Part shown: positions 1 through 8,942 of the stretch, one piece after another
Layout of the letters: the number at the start of each line of letters is the position of its first letter
How positions within the stretch are numbered: position 1 is the first letter of the stretch
NCBI GenBank assembly: GCA_947498125.1
Contig: CANMJH010000002.1
Coordinates: forward strand, 997,001 to 1,061,000
Origin: an uncultured Nioella sp.
Lineage (GTDB): Bacteria; Pseudomonadota; Alphaproteobacteria; Rhodobacterales; Rhodobacteraceae
DNA: 64,000 nucleotides
Direction: 5' to 3'
The notes under the pieces: generated by a model
The model's database searches: none
Told to the model about the DNA's origin: nothing
What the model saw: only the letters and a program-made list of their open reading frames with translations
Program-made: the position numbers and the translations under genes

Positions 1-411
1 GAACAGGAAATTATGCGCCACTGGGATCTATCCGGATCGCCCTCGGCTGACCTGTTGCTGCGCCGTGGTAAAGCCGCGCTTGAGGCGGGCGAAACTGATC
101 GGGCCATTGACCATCTGACAGCGCTTGTTGATCACGCCCCAGAATTTGCAGAAGGCTGGGTTGCAAGGGCCGCGGCGTATCATGCTGCGGGTCTTTATGG
201 TCCGGCCCTCTATGACTTACGTCAGGCTCTGGTTCTTGAGCCGCGCCATTTCGGAGCGCTGACCGGGATCGGCGTGATTTACGAAGAATTGGGCCGGGTC
301 GATGTTGCACATGCTGCCTATGAAGCGGCCCTTGCCCTTAATCCCCACATGGAAGATTTGTACGACGCCATCCTTCGGCTTGGCCCTTCAGCCGGGGGCG
401 AGGCGCTGTAA
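1..411 (+). CDS. TPR-repeat protein, 5' end outside window
   Basis: The reading frame is open from the first base, so the gene starts upstream; the ATG at 13 is probably internal. The visible 136 residues carry tetratricopeptide-type helical pairs rich in Ala, Gly and Tyr at TPR consensus spacing (for example the GWVARAAAYHAAG and YEAALALNP segments). TPR proteins act as protein-protein interaction scaffolds; homologues in Rhodobacterales are usually short exported or periplasmic proteins, but the N-terminus that would show a signal peptide is missing. The stop at 409-411 is followed after 30 bp by the helicase gene on the same strand, so the two may be co-transcribed. The partner is unknown. 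Confidence 0.85.
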   Translation, partial: EQEIMRHWDLSGSPSADLLLRRGKAALEAGETDRAIDHLTALVDHAPEFAEGWVARAAAYHAAGLYGPALYDLRQALVLEPRHFGALTGIGVIYEELGRVDVAHAAYEAALALNPHMEDLYDAILRLGPSAGGEAL

Positions 412-441
412 TCCCACTCAAAGAATCTGATAGGCAATCCT

Positions 442-3216
442 ATGAACCGCCAGGGGCGAATCGAGGCCGTGCTCGGCCCGACCAATACCGGTAAGACACA
501 TTACGCGATCGAGCGGATGCTGGCCTATCGTACCGGCGTTATCGGCCTGCCGCTGCGCCTATTGGCGCGTGAGGTTTACGACCGGATTGTCGCGTTGCGA
601 GGCCCTCGCGTCGTTGCGCTGGTTACAGGCGAAGAGCGGATCGTGCCCGATGGCGCAAAATACTGGGTTTGTACGGTTGAAGCGATGCCAACCGGCATTG
701 GGTGTGATTTTCTGGCGATTGATGAAATTCAACTCTGCGCAGACCCAGAACGCGGCCATATTTTTACCGACCGGCTTTTGAACGCACGGGGGTTGCACGA
801 AACGCTGTTTTTAGGGTCGGACACGATGACGCGCGCAATATCGGCGTTGGTGCCGCGCGCGCAGTTCACACGGCGCGAACGGTTTTCCGAACTGACCTAT
901 ACCGGATCAAAAAAGATCAGCCGCATGCCCGGCCGTTCTGCCATTGTCGGATTTTCGATTGAGAATGTGTATGCCATTGCCGAGCTTTTGCGCAGGCAGC
1001 GCGGCGGCGCTGCGGTTGTCATGGGCGCGCTTAGCCCCCGCACGCGAAATGCGCAGGTTGAGCTTTATCAAAATGGCGATGTTGATTTCCTTGTGGCCAC
1101 CGATGCCATTGGGATGGGCCTGAATCTGGACGTCAAACATGTGGCCTTTTCGGGTTTGCGTAAGTTTGACGGGCGGCGAATGCGCGATTTGATGCCGAAC
1201 GAGCTTGCTCAGATCGCTGGCCGGGCAGGGCGCTATATGCAGGCCGGAACCTTTGGTGTGACCGGCGAAGCGCCGCCTTTGGATGACGGTGTTGTTGATG
1301 CAATTACCGCCCATAGATTTACGCCGATTGGCAAATTGCAATGGCGCTCAACCGACCTGCGATTTGGCAGCGCTGCTGCACTTATTACCAGCCTTGAGGC
1401 CAGCCCGAATGATGAATGGTTCGTCCGCGCGCGTGAATCCGACGACCTCAAAGCCCTTAAAACGCTGGCCGCTTTGCCGGAAATTGCCGATAGGGTTGTT
1501 TCTGGTAAGGATGTCTCGCTTCTTTGGGATGTCTGCCGTATTCCTGATTTCAGGGGCATTAGTGCGTCCGAACATGCCTCACTTCTGGCGCGTATATTTG
1601 CGTTTTTGCAAGACCCGGGCCGTGTCCCAGACGATTGGTTGGCGCGGCAAGTTAAGCGCCTGGATCAAGAAAATGGCGATATTGATACAATATCGAAACG
1701 ATTGGCCTATATCAGGACTTGGACCTATGTTGCGCAACGTAGTGGATGGGTTGATGACGAAAGGCATTGGCGAGAGGCGACGCGTGCCGTAGAAGACCGA
1801 CTGTCGGATGTATTGCATCAACGTCTGACCGAAAAATTTGTTGATCGGCGCACATCTGTTTTGCTGCGCCGGTTGAAGCAGAAGGAGGGCCTTGTGGCCG
1901 ACGTAAATGACCAAGGTGAAGTGACGGTGGAAGGCGAATTCGTCGGCCGTCTGGATGGGTTCCGGTTCCGGCAGGATGATACGTCCAGCCCCGACGAAGC
2001 CAAGACCCTACGCCAAGCCGCGCTACAAGCGCTGCGTCCGGAGTTTCATCTTCGCGCAGACCGTTTTTACAATGCGCCGGATACCGAATTTGATTTCACC
2101 GAGCAGGGTGGCCTTATGTGGGGCGATCAGGCGATTGGGAAATTGGTCAAGGGGTCTGAGCCGCTCAAACCCGTGGCCGAGGCGTTTGTCGACGAAGAAG
2201 CTGGCCCTGAGGTGATGCAAAAAGTGCAGCGCCGGTTGCAGCATTTCATCGACCGCAAAATCGCAACTCTGTTTGAACCACTTTTGGCGATGTCCCGTGA
2301 TGAAGAGATCACAGGCCTTGCCCGGGGCTTCGCGTTCCGCATGGTCGAAGCGCTTGGCATCTTGCCGCGCGGCGACGTTGCTGATGACGTTAAGGCGCTG
2401 GACCAGGATGCGCGCGGGCAGCTGCGCAAACATGGTATCCGTTTTGGTCAGTTCACGATCTTTCAGCAGCTTTTGCTGAAACCCGCACCGACACGTCTGC
2501 GTTTGGTTCTGTCGGGTCTTGCAAATGATGAACAGGAATTCGCAGAAAGCCCACCTCCGGGTCTTGTGACTATTCCAGCCGTCGAAGGGGCCGATCCTTC
2601 GTATTACACAAATTCCGGCTATCGCCTTGCAGGCGCACGGGCGATCCGCATCGATATGCTGGAACGTCTTGCCGATATGTTGCGCCAGCAAGATACGCGC
2701 GGCGGGTTTGAAGCAACGGCGGATATGTTGTCGATCAGCGGCACCACGCTTGAGCAATTTGCAGATCTGATGCAGGGCCTTGGCTATAAGGCCGAAAAAG
2801 GCGAGCGCGAAAAAGTTCGTGTGGCCCCTGAAGCGCCTGCGGAAACGCCTGCAGCGGAGGACGCGGCGCCTGAAGCCGCGGCTGAAACCAGTGCCGAAGC
2901 TGTTGAAGCGCCAGCTGACGCCCCTGCCGAAGCCGAGGCGTCCGCTGAAGAACCAAAAGAGCCAACGGCTCCAGAGGTCGAGGTGTTCTACACCTTTGCC
3001 TGGGCCCCGCGTCGCCGTGCCAATCCGCAAGGTCAGCGCCGTGACGGTGGCGGAAACAATAAGCCTCGCGGCAAAGGCAAGCCAAAAGGAGGCGGTAAGC
3101 CTCAGCGCGGTGACAAGGCCAAAAGTTTCTCGGCCAAGCCACCCCGCAAGGAAAAGAAAATCGACCCCGACAATCCTTTTGCTCAGGCTCTTGCCGGGCT
3201 GAAAGGTGGCAACTGA
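442..3216 (+). CDS. Suv3-like superfamily 2 ATP-dependent helicase
   Basis: A 924-residue protein of the Suv3/mitochondrial RNA-helicase-like family common in alphaproteobacteria. The N-terminus has a P-loop, GPTNTGKT (residues 12-19), and a DEIQ motif II (94-97). A motif VI-like QIAGRAGR lies near residue 257 in the second RecA-like domain. The middle is the helical Suv3 C-terminal region. From about residue 800 the chain becomes low-complexity: an Ala/Glu/Pro-rich stretch, then a Lys/Arg/Gly-rich basic tail that probably contacts nucleic acid. By family it should unwind RNA or RNA-DNA duplexes; the physiological substrate in bacteria is not settled. Its TGA stop lies inside the proposed CTG start of the next gene, suggesting translational coupling. 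Confidence 0.93.
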   Translation: MNRQGRIEAVLGPTNTGKTHYAIERMLAYRTGVIGLPLRLLAREVYDRIVALRGPRVVALVTGEERIVPDGAKYWVCTVEAMPTGIGCDFLAIDEIQLCADPERGHIFTDRLLNARGLHETLFLGSDTMTRAISALVPRAQFTRRERFSELTYTGSKKISRMPGRSAIVGFSIENVYAIAELLRRQRGGAAVVMGALSPRTRNAQVELYQNGDVDFLVATDAIGMGLNLDVKHVAFSGLRKFDGRRMRDLMPNELAQIAGRAGRYMQAGTFGVTGEAPPLDDGVVDAITAHRFTPIGKLQWRSTDLRFGSAAALITSLEASPNDEWFVRARESDDLKALKTLAALPEIADRVVSGKDVSLLWDVCRIPDFRGISASEHASLLARIFAFLQDPGRVPDDWLARQVKRLDQENGDIDTISKRLAYIRTWTYVAQRSGWVDDERHWREATRAVEDRLSDVLHQRLTEKFVDRRTSVLLRRLKQKEGLVADVNDQGEVTVEGEFVGRLDGFRFRQDDTSSPDEAKTLRQAALQALRPEFHLRADRFYNAPDTEFDFTEQGGLMWGDQAIGKLVKGSEPLKPVAEAFVDEEAGPEVMQKVQRRLQHFIDRKIATLFEPLLAMSRDEEITGLARGFAFRMVEALGILPRGDVADDVKALDQDARGQLRKHGIRFGQFTIFQQLLLKPAPTRLRLVLSGLANDEQEFAESPPPGLVTIPAVEGADPSYYTNSGYRLAGARAIRIDMLERLADMLRQQDTRGGFEATADMLSISGTTLEQFADLMQGLGYKAEKGEREKVRVAPEAPAETPAAEDAAPEAAAETSAEAVEAPADAPAEAEASAEEPKEPTAPEVEVFYTFAWAPRRRANPQGQRRDGGGNNKPRGKGKPKGGGKPQRGDKAKSFSAKPPRKEKKIDPDNPFAQALAGLKGGN

Positions 3217-3590
3217 CCGAGGCGGCTTTAAACAAAGGCCGGCTGGATAAATGGCTTTGGCATGCGCGGTTTTTCAAAACCCGCAGCCTTGCCGCCCGCG
3301 TTGTTTCGGGCGGTCATGTTCGGGTCAATTCCCAAAAAGTATCAAAACCGGCGGGCAATGTTGCCCCCGGTGATGTGCTGACCTTCCAGCAGTCAAAAGA
3401 AGTCCGCGTTGTGAAGGTTTTGGCCATTGGAACCCGGCGCGGTCCGGCCCCCGAGGCGCAAGCGCTATACCAAGACCTGACACCCGAGCGGAAGCCTGTT
3501 CCAAGAAATCCCGGATTCGAGGGAAAGGGTCGTCCAACTGGTAAAGACCGCCGCGCGCTTGGTTCTTTCCGCAAGACCCCGCTTGAATGA
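3213..3590 (+). CDS. S4-domain RNA-binding protein (Hsp15/HslR-like), probable CTG start
   Basis: A small basic S4-domain protein of the heat-shock protein 15 type, which in E. coli binds 50S subunits carrying stalled nascent chains. The S4 core is clear: RLDKWLWHARFFKTRSLAA, then VVSGGHVRVN and PGDVLTF. The frame is open from 3114, but no ATG, GTG or TTG occurs before the GTG at 3372, which would delete the whole S4 core. The best start is CTG at 3213, reading (M)TEAAL, with an AAAGGTGG Shine-Dalgarno about 4 bases upstream and overlapping the helicase stop. A simple caller would report only the C-terminal half from 3372 or 3375. The Arg/Pro-rich C-terminal tail is typical of the alphaproteobacterial members. 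Confidence 0.8.
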   Translation: MTEAALNKGRLDKWLWHARFFKTRSLAARVVSGGHVRVNSQKVSKPAGNVAPGDVLTFQQSKEVRVVKVLAIGTRRGPAPEAQALYQDLTPERKPVPRNPGFEGKGRPTGKDRRALGSFRKTPLE

Positions 3591-3639
3591 TTGGGCCGAG
3601 CCGTCTAAATGCGGCTATAGCTAACAGACGAGATGCCCA

Positions 3640-3975
3640 ATGACCTACGCCGTGATCGAAAATTGCATCAATTGCAAATACACCGACTGTGTCGAAGTAT
3701 GCCCAGTTGATTGTTTCTATGAAGGCGAGAACTTTCTGGTAATCCACCCGGACGAATGCATCGATTGCGGTGTATGCGAGCCGGAATGCCCCGCTGACGC
3801 GATCCGCCCAGATACCGAGCCAGATATGGAAAAATGGGTCGATCTCAACCGGAAATACGCCGAAGAATGGCCGGTCATCGTCTCAAAGAAAGAGCCTATG
3901 CCGACCGCAGAAGAGTTTGACGGGAAAGACGGCAAGCTTGAGCTTCTGTCCGAGGCGGCTGGCGAAGGTGGCTGA
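3640..3975 (+). CDS. fdxA: 7Fe-type ferredoxin FdxA
   Basis: A 111-residue soluble electron carrier of the FdxA / ferredoxin II family, binding one [3Fe-4S] and one [4Fe-4S] cluster. Cysteine spacing is diagnostic: [14 protein letters not shown] near the N-terminus and [12 protein letters not shown] around residues 39-50. The length matches the family (about 107-112). The C-terminal part is acidic, also typical. In many alphaproteobacteria fdxA sits between the S4 protein and carD, as here. It is probably transcribed alone or with the S4 gene, and a hairpin about 80 bp after the stop may end the transcript. The redox partners cannot be read from the sequence. Confidence 0.95.
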   Translation: MTYAVIENCINCKYTDCVEVCPVDCFYEGENFLVIHPDECIDCGVCEPECPADAIRPDTEPDMEKWVDLNRKYAEEWPVIVSKKEPMPTAEEFDGKDGKLELLSEAAGEGG

Positions 3976-4057
3976 CATTCTGTCAGCCAACGGGTAAGCG
4001 ATTCGGACCTTTTTGAGCCTCTGCAGGCGCAAAGAAACGAATGCAGATGCGGCAAAT

Positions 4058-4079
4058 CCCTGTAAAAACAGGGGTTTTC
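4058..4079 (+). terminator. Probable Rho-independent terminator after fdxA
   Basis: The inverted repeat CCCTGT / ACAGGG encloses an AAAA loop and is followed by GTTTTC. The stem is only 6 bp and the T-tract short, so it is a modest terminator. The surrounding 299 bp between fdxA and carD holds no ORF that I can support. Confidence 0.5.
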
Positions 4080-4274
4080 TGCCTAAATGCGCTGCAATTC
4101 TTTAATCAGACCGATTTTTGTGATATATTCATGTCAGAGATGATGTCTGTGAACAAAAAATAGCAGCCCTACGGGTCTGCGCCGAATTCAGCGCTTAGTC
4201 ACTGCGAAGCGGAAAGCAATGCTTTCCCCCGTGGTGCTTTTGTCGCCTGAATTCTGGGTTAGAAGGAATACTAA

Positions 4275-4787
4275 ATGAGTAAGACGCGGAAATCGCAGGA
4301 ATTCAGCCCCAATGAATATGTGGTCTATCCGGCCCATGGCGTGGGCCAAATCGTCAATATCGAAGAACAAGAGATCGCCGGGCTCACGCTCGAGCTGTTT
4401 GTGATCTCGTTCGAGAAAGACAAAATGACTCTGCGGGTCCCAACGGCCAAGGCAACCGAAGTTGGCATGCGTTCGCTGTCCAGCCCGGATGTTGTGAAGC
4501 AGGCTATGAATACGTTGAAAGGCAAGGCCCGCGTTAAACGCGCGATGTGGTCACGCCGGGCGCAGGAATACGAGCAAAAGATCAACTCAGGCGACCTTAT
4601 TTCGATCGCTGAAGTTGTCCGCGACCTGCACCGCGCTGATGACCAACGCGAGCAAAGCTATTCAGAGCGTCAGCTTTACGAAGCCGCGCTTGAGCGTCTG
4701 ACCCGTGAACTTGCGGCCGTGGATGACATGGACGAAGCAGGCGCGCAGGCGCGTGTTGATGAGGTTCTGACCGCGCGCGCGGCCTGA
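4275..4787 (+). CDS. carD: CarD-family transcriptional regulator
   Basis: A 170-residue CarD/CdnL-type protein. The N-terminal RNA-polymerase-interacting (Tudor-like) domain is recognisable from YVVYPAHGVGQIVNIEEQEIAG and the following strand segments; the C-terminal half is helical, with a conserved tryptophan segment (RAMWSRRAQEY). CarD binds the RNA polymerase beta subunit and stabilises open promoter complexes, notably at rRNA and housekeeping promoters. The ATG is preceded by AGAAGGAAT, a good ribosome site. A long upstream gap suggests its own promoter, and a strong GC-rich terminator follows. Confidence 0.95.
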   Translation: MSKTRKSQEFSPNEYVVYPAHGVGQIVNIEEQEIAGLTLELFVISFEKDKMTLRVPTAKATEVGMRSLSSPDVVKQAMNTLKGKARVKRAMWSRRAQEYEQKINSGDLISIAEVVRDLHRADDQREQSYSERQLYEAALERLTRELAAVDDMDEAGAQARVDEVLTARAA

Positions 4788-4806
4788 TCTTATCGATCCC
4801 AAAATT

Positions 4807-4843
4807 GCCCCGCTTGGCCAGATCGGCCCGGCGGGGCTTTTTT
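4807..4843 (+). terminator. Rho-independent terminator of carD
   Basis: A GCCCCGC / GCGGGGC stem (7 bp) with further pairing of GGCC inside the loop is followed by six T residues. It lies 20 bp after the carD stop and directly abuts the end of the convergent cobS gene, whose stop codon overlaps the T-tract. Confidence 0.85.
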
Positions 4844-5606
4844 ATGTGAGATAGGCAACAAAAACGGCAAGGCAGGCGATTTCTGCAAGTTGCTGTGCGC
4901 CGCCAAGGACGTCTCCGGTTTGACCGCCGATTTTCCGGTTAGCTGTCCAGCCCATCAGGCCAGCCGCCGCTAAGGCCGCTAGCGCCGCGATAATAGCCGA
5001 TCCGCCGCAGAGCAAAAGCGCGACAAAGATGGCAAGCGCCAAGCTTTGCCAAAACCGACCCATTTCAGGCTGCCCAACGGCTTTGGAGAGCCCGCCTTCG
5101 CGTGCGGGCCGCATGGCCGCCATCAAGCCAACCATCGGCGCGCGCGACAAGGCGGCGCTGGCCAAAAGCGGTGCCCAAAAGCTGCCTGTTGCTGCCAGAA
5201 TTGCGATAAGCGACCAGCGGGCCAGTAGCGACATGATAAGGGCAATAACGCCGTAGGTGCCTATGCGGCTGTCCTTCATGATCTCAAGCCGCCTTTCGGG
5301 ATCCCATCCGCCCCAAAACCCGTCAGCGCTGTCGGCTAGGCCATCCTCATGCAGCGCGCCGGTGGCCATAATCAGGGTGGTCAGGCAGATTGCACTGGCC
5401 ACGCCGGCACTCAGCCCGACCCACAAAGCCAGTGAAAGGGCGATGGCCGCCAAACTTGCGGGCAAAAACCCTGCGATGGGCCATGCCCATGCAGCATGGG
5501 CCGCGCGGTCCATGTCGATGTCGCGCACCAAGGGTAAACGGGTCAAAAGCCCGATGCTGACCTTCAGGTCGGCGATTATTTGGCGCAAGATGTCGCGTCG
5601 GGCCAT
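4842..5606 (-). CDS. cobS: Adenosylcobinamide-GDP ribazoletransferase CobS (CobV)
   Basis: A 254-residue integral membrane enzyme for the last assembly step of adenosylcobalamin: joining adenosylcobinamide-GDP with alpha-ribazole (or its phosphate). It shows several hydrophobic segments, and a conserved acidic region, [15 protein letters not shown], characteristic of CobS and likely Mg-binding. The start MARRDILRQ lies 87 bp from the divergent cobT, whose product supplies alpha-ribazole phosphate, so the pair covers both halves of lower-ligand attachment. No cobalamin riboswitch fits in the short intergenic space. The gene is known as cobS in Salmonella and cobV in Pseudomonas denitrificans nomenclature. 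Confidence 0.93.
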   Translation of the reverse strand: MARRDILRQIIADLKVSIGLLTRLPLVRDIDMDRAAHAAWAWPIAGFLPASLAAIALSLALWVGLSAGVASAICLTTLIMATGALHEDGLADSADGFWGGWDPERRLEIMKDSRIGTYGVIALIMSLLARWSLIAILAATGSFWAPLLASAALSRAPMVGLMAAMRPAREGGLSKAVGQPEMGRFWQSLALAIFVALLLCGGSAIIAALAALAAAGLMGWTANRKIGGQTGDVLGGAQQLAEIACLAVFVAYLT

Positions 5607-5693
5607 TTTGCCCGCTCCTTTTCATCGCAATTCTCTTCTCATTCGGCCATACCGGTCCGGCCCTCATCTGGCAACGACAGAGAAAGATCAAAA

Positions 5694-6710
5694 ATGACGC
5701 TCCCATTTCAAACTATGGATGAGTTTCGCAAACTCTTACAGGCGGCGCCCGGCCCTGATCAAACCGCATTGGACGGCGCGGCCGCGCGGAATGGCCAGCT
5801 GACCAAGCCCCCCGGTGCGCTTGGGCGGCTTGAGGATCTGGCGCTTTGGTATGCCAGCTGGCGCGGTGATGCGCGCCCTAGCATCGACGCGCCCCAAGTC
5901 GTGATCTTTGCGGGCAATCATGGTGTTACAGCGCAGGGTGTGTCGGCCTTCCCACCTGAAGTCACAGTGCAGATGGTTGCGAATTTTGAGGCGGGCGGCG
6001 CAGCGATTAACCAACTTTCGAATTCCGCTGGTGCCAAAATGGATGTGCATGCGCTGGAATTGGACAGGCCAACGGCCGACTTCACCCAAGGCCCTGCGAT
6101 GAGCGAAGCTGAATTGGTCGATGCATTGGCGACCGGCTGGAACGCGGTGGATCCAAACGCGGATCTGCTGGTGACCGGCGAAATGGGCATTGGAAATACA
6201 ACCTCAGCCGCTGCGATATGTCTAGCGCTATTTGGGGGAGACGCCGGAGATTGGACGGGGCGCGGCACCGGCGTTGACGATGCAGGGCTGGCCGTTAAGA
6301 CCAAGGCCGTTGCGGCGGGGGTTGCGGCCAATCCGGGCGCCGATGGAAACGGGATGGAGGCGCTGCGCTGTCTTGGTGGGCGCGAGCTAGCGGCAATGGC
6401 TGGCGCAATTGCGCGCGCGCGCGCTGAGCGTATTCCTGTCATTTTGGACGGCTTTATCTGCACGGCCGCCGCTGCGGCTTTAGAGGTCGCCCAACCCGGC
6501 GCTCTGGATCACACTGTGGCGGGGCATGCATCGGCCGAAGGGGCGCATAAGGCATTGCTTGCCAAAATCGGTAAAGACCCACTTTTGGCGCTTGGATTGC
6601 GCCTTGGCGAAGGGTCAGGCGGCGCATTGGCGATCACCATTTTGAAATCCGCAATTGCCTGCCATTCCGGTATGGCTACCTTTGCAGAGGCGGGTGTCGC
6701 AGCAGGCTAA
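5694..6710 (+). CDS. cobT: Nicotinate-nucleotide--dimethylbenzimidazole phosphoribosyltransferase CobT (CobU)
   Basis: A 338-residue enzyme making alpha-ribazole 5'-phosphate from nicotinate mononucleotide and dimethylbenzimidazole. Family segments are visible: the N-terminal [13 protein letters not shown], the [18 protein letters not shown] loop, the [13 protein letters not shown] region, and near the C-terminus [13 protein letters not shown], which holds the catalytic glutamate region. The frame is open further upstream, but the ATG at 5694 gives the family length and is preceded by GAGAAAGA. It is divergent from cobS. Its TAA directly abuts the stop of the convergent antiporter gene with no space for a terminator. 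Confidence 0.94.
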   Translation: MTLPFQTMDEFRKLLQAAPGPDQTALDGAAARNGQLTKPPGALGRLEDLALWYASWRGDARPSIDAPQVVIFAGNHGVTAQGVSAFPPEVTVQMVANFEAGGAAINQLSNSAGAKMDVHALELDRPTADFTQGPAMSEAELVDALATGWNAVDPNADLLVTGEMGIGNTTSAAAICLALFGGDAGDWTGRGTGVDDAGLAVKTKAVAAGVAANPGADGNGMEALRCLGGRELAAMAGAIARARAERIPVILDGFICTAAAAALEVAQPGALDHTVAGHASAEGAHKALLAKIGKDPLLALGLRLGEGSGGALAITILKSAIACHSGMATFAEAGVAAG

Positions 6711-8651
6711 TCAGGACTGCGTAGGGGCGGTGCCATCTGCATCATCGGTACTAACCGGTGCCGCCTCTTCTTCGGCCGCGGGTTTGATATCTTGCGGTGG
6801 GGCCGTCAGCGCGGCCTCGAGGGTGGCGTTCAGCTCTTTTACTTTTTCGATATAGGCGTGGTTTTTGGCCAAAGGCACGCCCGGCTTCCAAAGATCCGCC
6901 AATTCCCGCAATACGTGCCGGTCATGGCGATAGAACGCCGCTTCAAGCTCATGCGCCTCATATTCGGTCAGCCCCATGTTTTCGAGAACATAACGCCCTG
7001 CGCGCAACGAGCTGTCGAACATCTCGCGGACGATGTCATTGGCACCGGCTTTGCGAAGTTCGTAAACATGCATCCGGTCAATGGCGCGGGCGACGATATG
7101 GATTTCCGGGCGCCGCTTGCGGGCATATTGAACCAGCTTTGTAATCGCCGCGCGGTCATCAACGGCGACAACCATAATCCGGGCTTTATCGAGCCCGGCG
7201 GCGTGCAGCAGTTCGGGACGTGTTGGATCGCCAAAGAAGCTGTGAAAGCCAAAACGGCGCATCGCTTGGATGGTCGCCATGTTGTTGTCGAGCAATACTG
7301 TTCGCAGCCCAGCACCGCGCACCATGCGGTTGATGACTTGTCCGAAACGACCAGCACCGGCGATGATGATCTCTTCCGGCGCATCGATCTCGTCATCTTC
7401 TGGGCCGTCGTCATGGGACTCGCGGATAATGCGGGTGAGCTGGCCGTACAGAATGAACGATAGCGGCGTGAAGAGCATCGACAGCGCCACAACCAACAGC
7501 AAGATTTCCGAGATATGTTCCGGCAGCACGTTTTGCGTCAGGGCAAAGGAGATAAGAACGAAGCCAAATTCGCCCGCCTGCGCCAGCGAAAGCGTAAAGA
7601 GCCAATGATCGCGCCGCCGAAGCCCATATACCCAGCCAATCACGAACAGGATCAAACCTTTGATCACCATCACTGCGATAGTGAGGCCGAAGATTGAAAA
7701 TGGTTGTGAGAACAGCACGTCAAAATGAATGCTGGCCCCAACAGTGATGAAGAATAGGCCAAGCAGAAGGCCCTTGAAGGGTTCGATATTGGCTTCAAGC
7801 TCGTGCTTGAATTCGGAGTTGGCAAGAACAACCCCCGCCACAAAGGCACCAAGCGCAGGCGAGAGGCCGACCAGCACCATAAGAAAGGCAATTCCCACGA
7901 TAATAACCAGCGCCACAGCAGTGTAGATTTCGCGCAATTTGGCCATGTGGATGAACTGAAAGACTGGCCGGGTTAAAAAACGCCCCGTCAGGATAACGGC
8001 CAGAACTGCGCCAAGTGTGACAATGGTTTGCCCCCAGGCAGGTAGCCCAGCAACCAACGACATGGCATGTGCTGCGGCTTCCTCGGCTTCGACAGAAGGA
8101 AGTTCAATGGAGCCGTCTGGCGAAAGGGCCGATCCCGGCAATGCCCCGAGCAATGGCAAAAGAGCGAGCATGGGGATGACGGCAATGTCTTGGGTCAAAA
8201 GCACCGAAAACGCGGACCTGCCGCCGGGCGTTTGCATCAGATTGCGTTCGTTTAAGGTTTGCAGAACAATCGCCGTCGATGACAGGGCAAAGATCAAACC
8301 GACAGCCGTGCTCATCTGCCAATTCAGGCCAAGCATATAGGCGCCCCCGCCAAGGGCGGCAAATGTCACCAGCAATTGCGAGCCGCCAAGCCCGATAAGC
8401 TTGCCCCGCATTTCCCATAGTCCCTGCGGGTTCAGCTCTAACCCGATCAGGAACAGCATCATCACCACGCCAAACTCAGCGAAATGTTGCAAGTCATGTG
8501 GGTCAGCACCGGTGGATGCAAGGATCGGCCCTAAGGCAATGCCCGCAACCAGATATCCAAGGACAGAGCCAAGCCCCAATCTAACCGAAAGTGGGACTGC
8601 AATGACCATTGCAGTCAGGTAAAGAGTGGCCTGAAAAAGTATACTGTCCAT
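6711..8651 (-). CDS. Kef-type monovalent cation:proton antiporter (CPA2) with TrkA-N domain
   Basis: A CPA2-family transporter. The N-terminal two thirds hold about a dozen hydrophobic segments (Na/H exchanger fold), beginning with a GLGSVLGYLVAGIALGP motif. The C-terminal part has a Rossmann-type RCK/TrkA-N domain starting IIAGAGRFGQVINRM, which binds NAD(H) or similar nucleotides and gates the channel. A Pro/Ala-rich tail follows. Such proteins exchange K+ or Na+ for H+ in pH homeostasis or electrophile stress; KefB/KefC are the closest named types, but I cannot tell them apart here. The frame extends to 8708, but the ATG at 8651 (MDSILFQATLYL) matches where the first membrane helix usually begins. 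It is convergent with cobT at zero spacing. Confidence 0.9.
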   Translation of the reverse strand: MDSILFQATLYLTAMVIAVPLSVRLGLGSVLGYLVAGIALGPILASTGADPHDLQHFAEFGVVMMLFLIGLELNPQGLWEMRGKLIGLGGSQLLVTFAALGGGAYMLGLNWQMSTAVGLIFALSSTAIVLQTLNERNLMQTPGGRSAFSVLLTQDIAVIPMLALLPLLGALPGSALSPDGSIELPSVEAEEAAAHAMSLVAGLPAWGQTIVTLGAVLAVILTGRFLTRPVFQFIHMAKLREIYTAVALVIIVGIAFLMVLVGLSPALGAFVAGVVLANSEFKHELEANIEPFKGLLLGLFFITVGASIHFDVLFSQPFSIFGLTIAVMVIKGLILFVIGWVYGLRRRDHWLFTLSLAQAGEFGFVLISFALTQNVLPEHISEILLLVVALSMLFTPLSFILYGQLTRIIRESHDDGPEDDEIDAPEEIIIAGAGRFGQVINRMVRGAGLRTVLLDNNMATIQAMRRFGFHSFFGDPTRPELLHAAGLDKARIMVVAVDDRAAITKLVQYARKRRPEIHIVARAIDRMHVYELRKAGANDIVREMFDSSLRAGRYVLENMGLTEYEAHELEAAFYRHDRHVLRELADLWKPGVPLAKNHAYIEKVKELNATLEAALTAPPQDIKPAAEEEAAPVSTDDADGTAPTQS

Positions 8652-8942
8652 GATTTTTCGCGCTTGGGAATACAGCAGTAGCATCACGTGCACGGGTCTG
8701 AATGACAACAGGATCGACCATAGAAACTTGCCAAATCATAACATAATTGCGGGGCGGTTCGGAAACCTTACCGAAACAGTACATTTTAGTGGGCCAACTG
8801 CCGATAATTTTAGAGTAATTTGATGTAAATTTGCGCAAGTAGAAAACATCCGCGCCACGCGGCCCCTTCCTGCAACAAGAAATTTGCTTGACGTGGGGGC
8901 GATGGCAAATGAGGGTTTGAAGGAAAATATAAAGGTAAAACT

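Noticed and set aside
2023-3030. 335-codon open frame on the minus strand opposite the helicase
   Set aside because: It lies fully inside the helicase gene on the other strand, has no recognisable domain, and its cysteine/arginine-rich composition is that of a shadow frame.
5607-5693. Possible cobalamin riboswitch between cobS and cobT
   Set aside because: The 87 bp gap is too short for a B12 riboswitch and no B12-box-like sequence is seen.
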